A DNA stretch of 64,000 nt, taken from contig CM040100.1 of the NCBI GenBank assembly GCA_022496805.1, forward strand, positions 15,529,009 to 15,593,008. The letters run 5' to 3'. The DNA is from Pohlia nutans. Its lineage: Eukaryota; Streptophyta; Bryopsida; Bryales; Mniaceae. The notes below the pieces were generated by a model. That model was given only the letters and a program-made list of their open reading frames with translations. It was not told the origin of the DNA and ran no database searches. A program made the translations under genes and the position numbers. Numbering within the stretch: the stretch's first letter is position 1; every line of letters starts with the position of its first letter. Below are positions 60,441 to 64,000 of this stretch, piece after piece.

Positions 60441-61721
60441 TTATACAAGCGGGCTACCCTTCACATACTCTGTGATCGCAAGAGAAATGAGTCCAATCAT
60501 TGCAAAGCGTCCGTTCCATTTCTCGGCAGTAGAGGAAAAGATAGGCTTGGACTTTGACTCCACTGTCACGCCCTTGAACATGGGAATAAGAGATGCACCA
60601 GTGAAAAGCGCGGCTGTGACAATGAACCACTGGACGCCTCCCAATCCAATTTGCGTGGCAAGGTCTTCTCCTGTAAAGAGCTCGACTGCCAAAGCTGTCG
60701 TAAATCCAAGCATAGCCAGGCGTCCATTGATAGTCTCTGGAGCAGGACCCGCGAAGGAAAACACGTCGAAGAAGTTTGTACTCACCTGTTTAACATTTTG
60801 CCAAATATTAATGAGCATAAGGAGCACTGGTATTTCTTCTCTTGTAGCATATATCAAGTTTTGAGCGACATTTTCTGGATACAATAAGTTTAAAAGATCA
60901 TTCTATGAAGACTATTTATTGTTGAGATAAACAAGCATGTCTTAATTAGTGCTCTCTCCACGACAGCGTTAGACAATCACACACTGGCAACTGCACGAGA
61001 AGTTGACGTACCTTGGGCTTCACAGGCGATGGAGGAGTGACTGGCAAAGGAGTTGCCATGGTAGGCGGTGTGACTGGAGTGGTGGGAGTCGCTGCAGACT
61101 CGGGTTTTCTCTGTTCTGGCTGCACACGTCAATGCGAAAAACGTCAGAATTAACAAAACCTTCAGCCACAATGCATAGAGCCATACCGATATGATAGAAC
61201 CAGCATCTCCAGGAGCACATACACATGAACCTAGAATGTATTCACTCGCGAGGATTTCAATTCTATTCAAGAAACATTAATGACCATGAATAACCTACGC
61301 AGAAGAATAAATCTCTCTGAAAATGTTGTAGAACCTCCTGAACAAATAAAATTAGCCATAAATAGTGCAGCTAGCGTATCACACATATGTCCTTCGTACA
61401 AGTTCGATAAGACTTGTCACTCATCTAAAGTGAACATAACTTAGACTCTGCACCTTTATTCCACAATGAAAACCTCATCATGAATGGAAAAAATAAATAA
61501 GAAATTCTGATCACACCTGACACATTGATACATACAAAAACATTTGGCATCATTAATTTTACCTCGGCCATGCACCTCGTCGACCTCAAAGAACGAGAGC
61601 TCTGCACCATTACGCGGCTTCCCTGGATCAAAGAAACACTCGAAACGCGTGTAACATGCACAGACGACATCCCCGTGCTTGATGCTGCAGCCATTGTCAT
61701 CGCTCCCATCGTCATTGCCAT
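60441..61721 (-). CDS. Early light-induced protein (ELIP)
   Basis: Thylakoid protein of the chlorophyll a/b-binding superfamily that protects against excess light, often induced by high light, cold or desiccation. Exons on the minus strand: 61721-61563, 61119-61012 and 60785-60441, both introns GT-AG, phase 0, giving 203 residues. Residues 1 to about 60 are Ser/Arg/Val-rich with no acidic residue before residue 53, a chloroplast transit peptide. Exon 2 is a Thr/Pro-rich linker (ATPTTPVTPPTMATPLPVTP). Exon 3 holds three membrane helices: helix I PETINGRLAMLGF with Glu106, Asn109 and Arg111 as pigment and salt-bridge residues; helix II VQWFIVTAALFTGASLI; helix III EKWNGRFAMIGLISLAITEY. The sequence ends KGSPLV. 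Length and layout match ELIPs. Start chosen at MAMTMG; an in-frame Met lies 15 codons upstream. No defect is seen. Confidence 0.94.
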
Positions 61722-62352
61722 TTCCAACACAAGAAAGATCCTCAGACGTATCAAATTATACCGCAACGATCAGTAAGCTGTCCTCTTCAAAACAAAGACC
61801 TCCAAAGACAGAACAGCTGCAAAGCGATTCAGAAGAGCTCGATCTTGGAATGCATGAACAATGGAATGGAGCTGTAGAGACAGACCAATGGACGAGTTTC
61901 TATAGGGACGATGGAACGGAGGCGGGCTTTTTTGACGGGCAGAAGGGGCAGGGGGAAACTTGCCCCATGGCCAGTGGTTTGCTGAAAAGGACCCGGGCAG
62001 CAGCTTCGGTCGGGTACATGAACCTGCACGCGACGTGGAGGAATGATGGCCGTCCGTTGATGGAGATCGACGATGTCAGATCGTCCGTTGCAGAGAAGGG
62101 CTTGCTGGACTTGACATTCGCCTATCAATTTGACCCCACTATACTGGGGTGTACTATTACCTCATAATGCTTTCCACTCCTTGTAAGTACAGTCCCAGTG
62201 ATTTGTGTGTTTCTAATTTTAGCTAAATTGCTACATAAAATTTGGGCTGGCTAATTGATACAAAGGATATTTATACAAAGGATATTTGAAAAAAGAAAAA
62301 GAAAAAGAATAATAGTCAAATTTCCTACATGGAGTCGAGATGTATAGCTTCT
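61722..62352. other. ELIP upstream region
   Basis: Moderately GC-rich and probably 5' UTR and promoter. An ACGT-core element (CGACGTGG near 62030) could be a light or ABA response site, but this is weak. The long plus-strand frame here overlaps ELIP exon 1 in antisense and has no family motif. Confidence 0.5.
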
Positions 62353-62920
62353 TTAACCCCTAAACGTCCTCACCCCTGTCGAAATTGAGTAGTTTTGCAA
62401 AGATGCATTATAAAATGCAACTAAGAGGGATATTTTGAACTTGATGTATGAATGAAAGTTGTACATTATGAATTTTAGATTCTATCCATACGATTAGATC
62501 TGCAATTGCTATCACCAATATTTTTCTATAAAATTTGAAACTTGAAATTCAAAATTATTTTGTAATTTGATTACAAATAAGATATTAACAATTTGTGGAT
62601 GAAATTTGTTGTGATGGGTTGAAATGTAGTGTAGTGATTTTTGGAGATTTTTTGGTTGCTTAATTTTATGAGTTGACTTTTTGAAGAGCACTTTTACACT
62701 GAAATCTTCATAATTTTTGGTGAAACACTCCAACATGAAATGAGACATAAAGTTTCACAAATCATCAACTTTCTAATCGAATCACACATGCATGAAGCTA
62801 ACTTCCCATAGAAAATTTAATAAAAAATTCACACTGCAAAAAGTGCGTGATGGATGAGAAAACGAAGTTCACTTCTGTACATCATGCAAAATATGCATGG
62901 TTGGGCAGTTAAGGGTTAAA
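62353..62920. mobile_element. TTAA-flanked MITE, family B
   Basis: 568 bp, TTAACCCCTAAACGTCC ... GGGCAGTTAAGGGTTAA. Close to 21969-22544, suggesting recent common activity. It lies about 630 bp upstream of the ELIP start. Confidence 0.82.
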
Positions 62921-64000
62921 CCTAGGTATCACTCAGGTATTGTCTAAGTAGCACCTAGTTAACACTACCATGATGTTAATGGTATATTACTATAAAAAGA
63001 GCATCCAAGAAGCCTGGATTGCTCTTCAAGCCATGGAAAAGTGGTGAAAATGCTAAACTGTCTCCTAACCAAAAAAAATCATTGGAGTACATCGAAATGG
63101 TTATTTAATACAGTCTAAAAGTATTTATCATACAAACATATTATTCAAAACCACTTGTAACAATGGTGTTATAGCATTTGTGATGTGCAGTGGTGGCGTT
63201 GCTAGATTTGACATACTAATTTTCACGCCTCCAAGGCTATTAATCACCCACGCTATATAACCATTTTGGTGTAGCTTTTATTCACTTTACATTGAGTTTT
63301 CATTCGTTAAGAAGGCTCTATGAAACTACATATGGTATTTTAAAACTAAATCAAGTTGATTTTTCATCTTTACAATTAAAAAGAAGTTGATTTTTCAAAT
63401 GATGAAAAATTGTGTATGTTTACAACTTTTTATTTACCATATATATAATAATAATAATTTATAGTTTAGAACATATCAAATAAGAGATTTAGTGAACTTA
63501 TTATCTCATAATGATCCTCTCATGATTTTAGCCTATCATACCAAATTTTTACTATAAAAGATAAAGACTTTATTTTGGTGGATTTTTAAAGTTATTAAAT
63601 GTTTTAAATTAAAATTAATTTGACAAGAATTTGTGATGTTTTTTTTTAATACAATTGTATAAATAATTTCAAATCATCGTGATTAACATTTTATTTTTAA
63701 ACATTTACTTCTAAAAAACTATAAAAATTATGATATATCATTGCATATTTGAATAATGTCAAACACCCCTAGGCAATGATGGTTTAAAATTTTGGTTTAA
63801 CTAAAAGACAAGGAGTGAAAACCATAGTTTGAATATAAGAGGCTCTTCTAGACTTGTTCAATTTCCAATACGGGTTCAAAACACTAACAAATGTTTTTGA
63901 GGTGAAAAACATTGATTGACGATTTGAACCCGAGTCAAAAATATGACAAATCCAAAAGAAGCTTCCATTTTCAAGCTATAGGTTTTTCTTCTTGTATGTG
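62921..64000. other. Right flank, AT-rich
   Basis: No gene or clear repeat boundary recognised. Confidence 0.55.

Noticed and set aside
61679..62167. 162-codon plus-strand frame
   Set aside because: Overlaps ELIP exon 1 in antisense and its likely 5' UTR; no domain seen.

Overview
This window comes from the nuclear genome of a land plant. The evidence is four intron-containing genes of plant type: a mitochondrial HSP70, a TIR-NBS-LRR receptor, a CorA-like transporter and an early light-induced protein (ELIP). Two plant-type tRNA genes point the same way. The TIR-domain wording (FLNHRGPDVK) and the transposon content suggest a non-flowering plant such as a bryophyte, lycophyte, fern or gymnosperm, but the sequence alone does not settle which. 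Genes are sparse. Most of the rest is AT-rich DNA built from transposons and tandem repeats.

Layout. 0.8-8.1 kb: two decayed genes point away from each other across a GC-rich palindromic repeat. The leftward one resembles a MULE-like transposase. The rightward one appears to join a ParB-like stretch to the C-terminal part of an amino-type DNA methyltransferase, with an array of short palindromes in the middle. 9.9-10.8 kb: a small inverted-repeat element split by a Stowaway-like MITE, then tRNA-Leu(CAG) and tRNA-Ala(TGC). 12.6-14.0 kb: a 1.4 kb fold-back element. 14.7-17.8 kb: mitochondrial HSP70 (minus). 18-22.5 kb: a cluster of TTAA-flanked MITEs. 23.3-28.0 kb: intact four-exon TNL gene (minus). 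31.5-35.5 kb: minisatellite and three-exon CorA-like gene (minus) with a triplicated splice acceptor. 37.8-42.6 kb: three nested insertions, the innermost a 4 kb CCGG-rich element with a long, nonsense-broken ORF. 45.4-49.8 kb: arrays of a palindromic satellite. 50-60 kb: gene-poor AT-rich DNA with scattered MITEs. 60.4-61.7 kb: three-exon ELIP gene (minus).

The four host genes are unrelated in function (mitochondrial protein import and folding, immune sensing, divalent-cation transport, thylakoid photoprotection) and do not form a cluster. At least 13 elements begin TTAA-CCC and end GGG-TTAA, which fits piggyBac-type non-autonomous transposons; two copies of one subfamily sit in introns. The most unusual content is the ParB-like/methyltransferase-like pseudogene next to a transposase-like pseudogene, and the recurring use of short palindromes as repeat cores.
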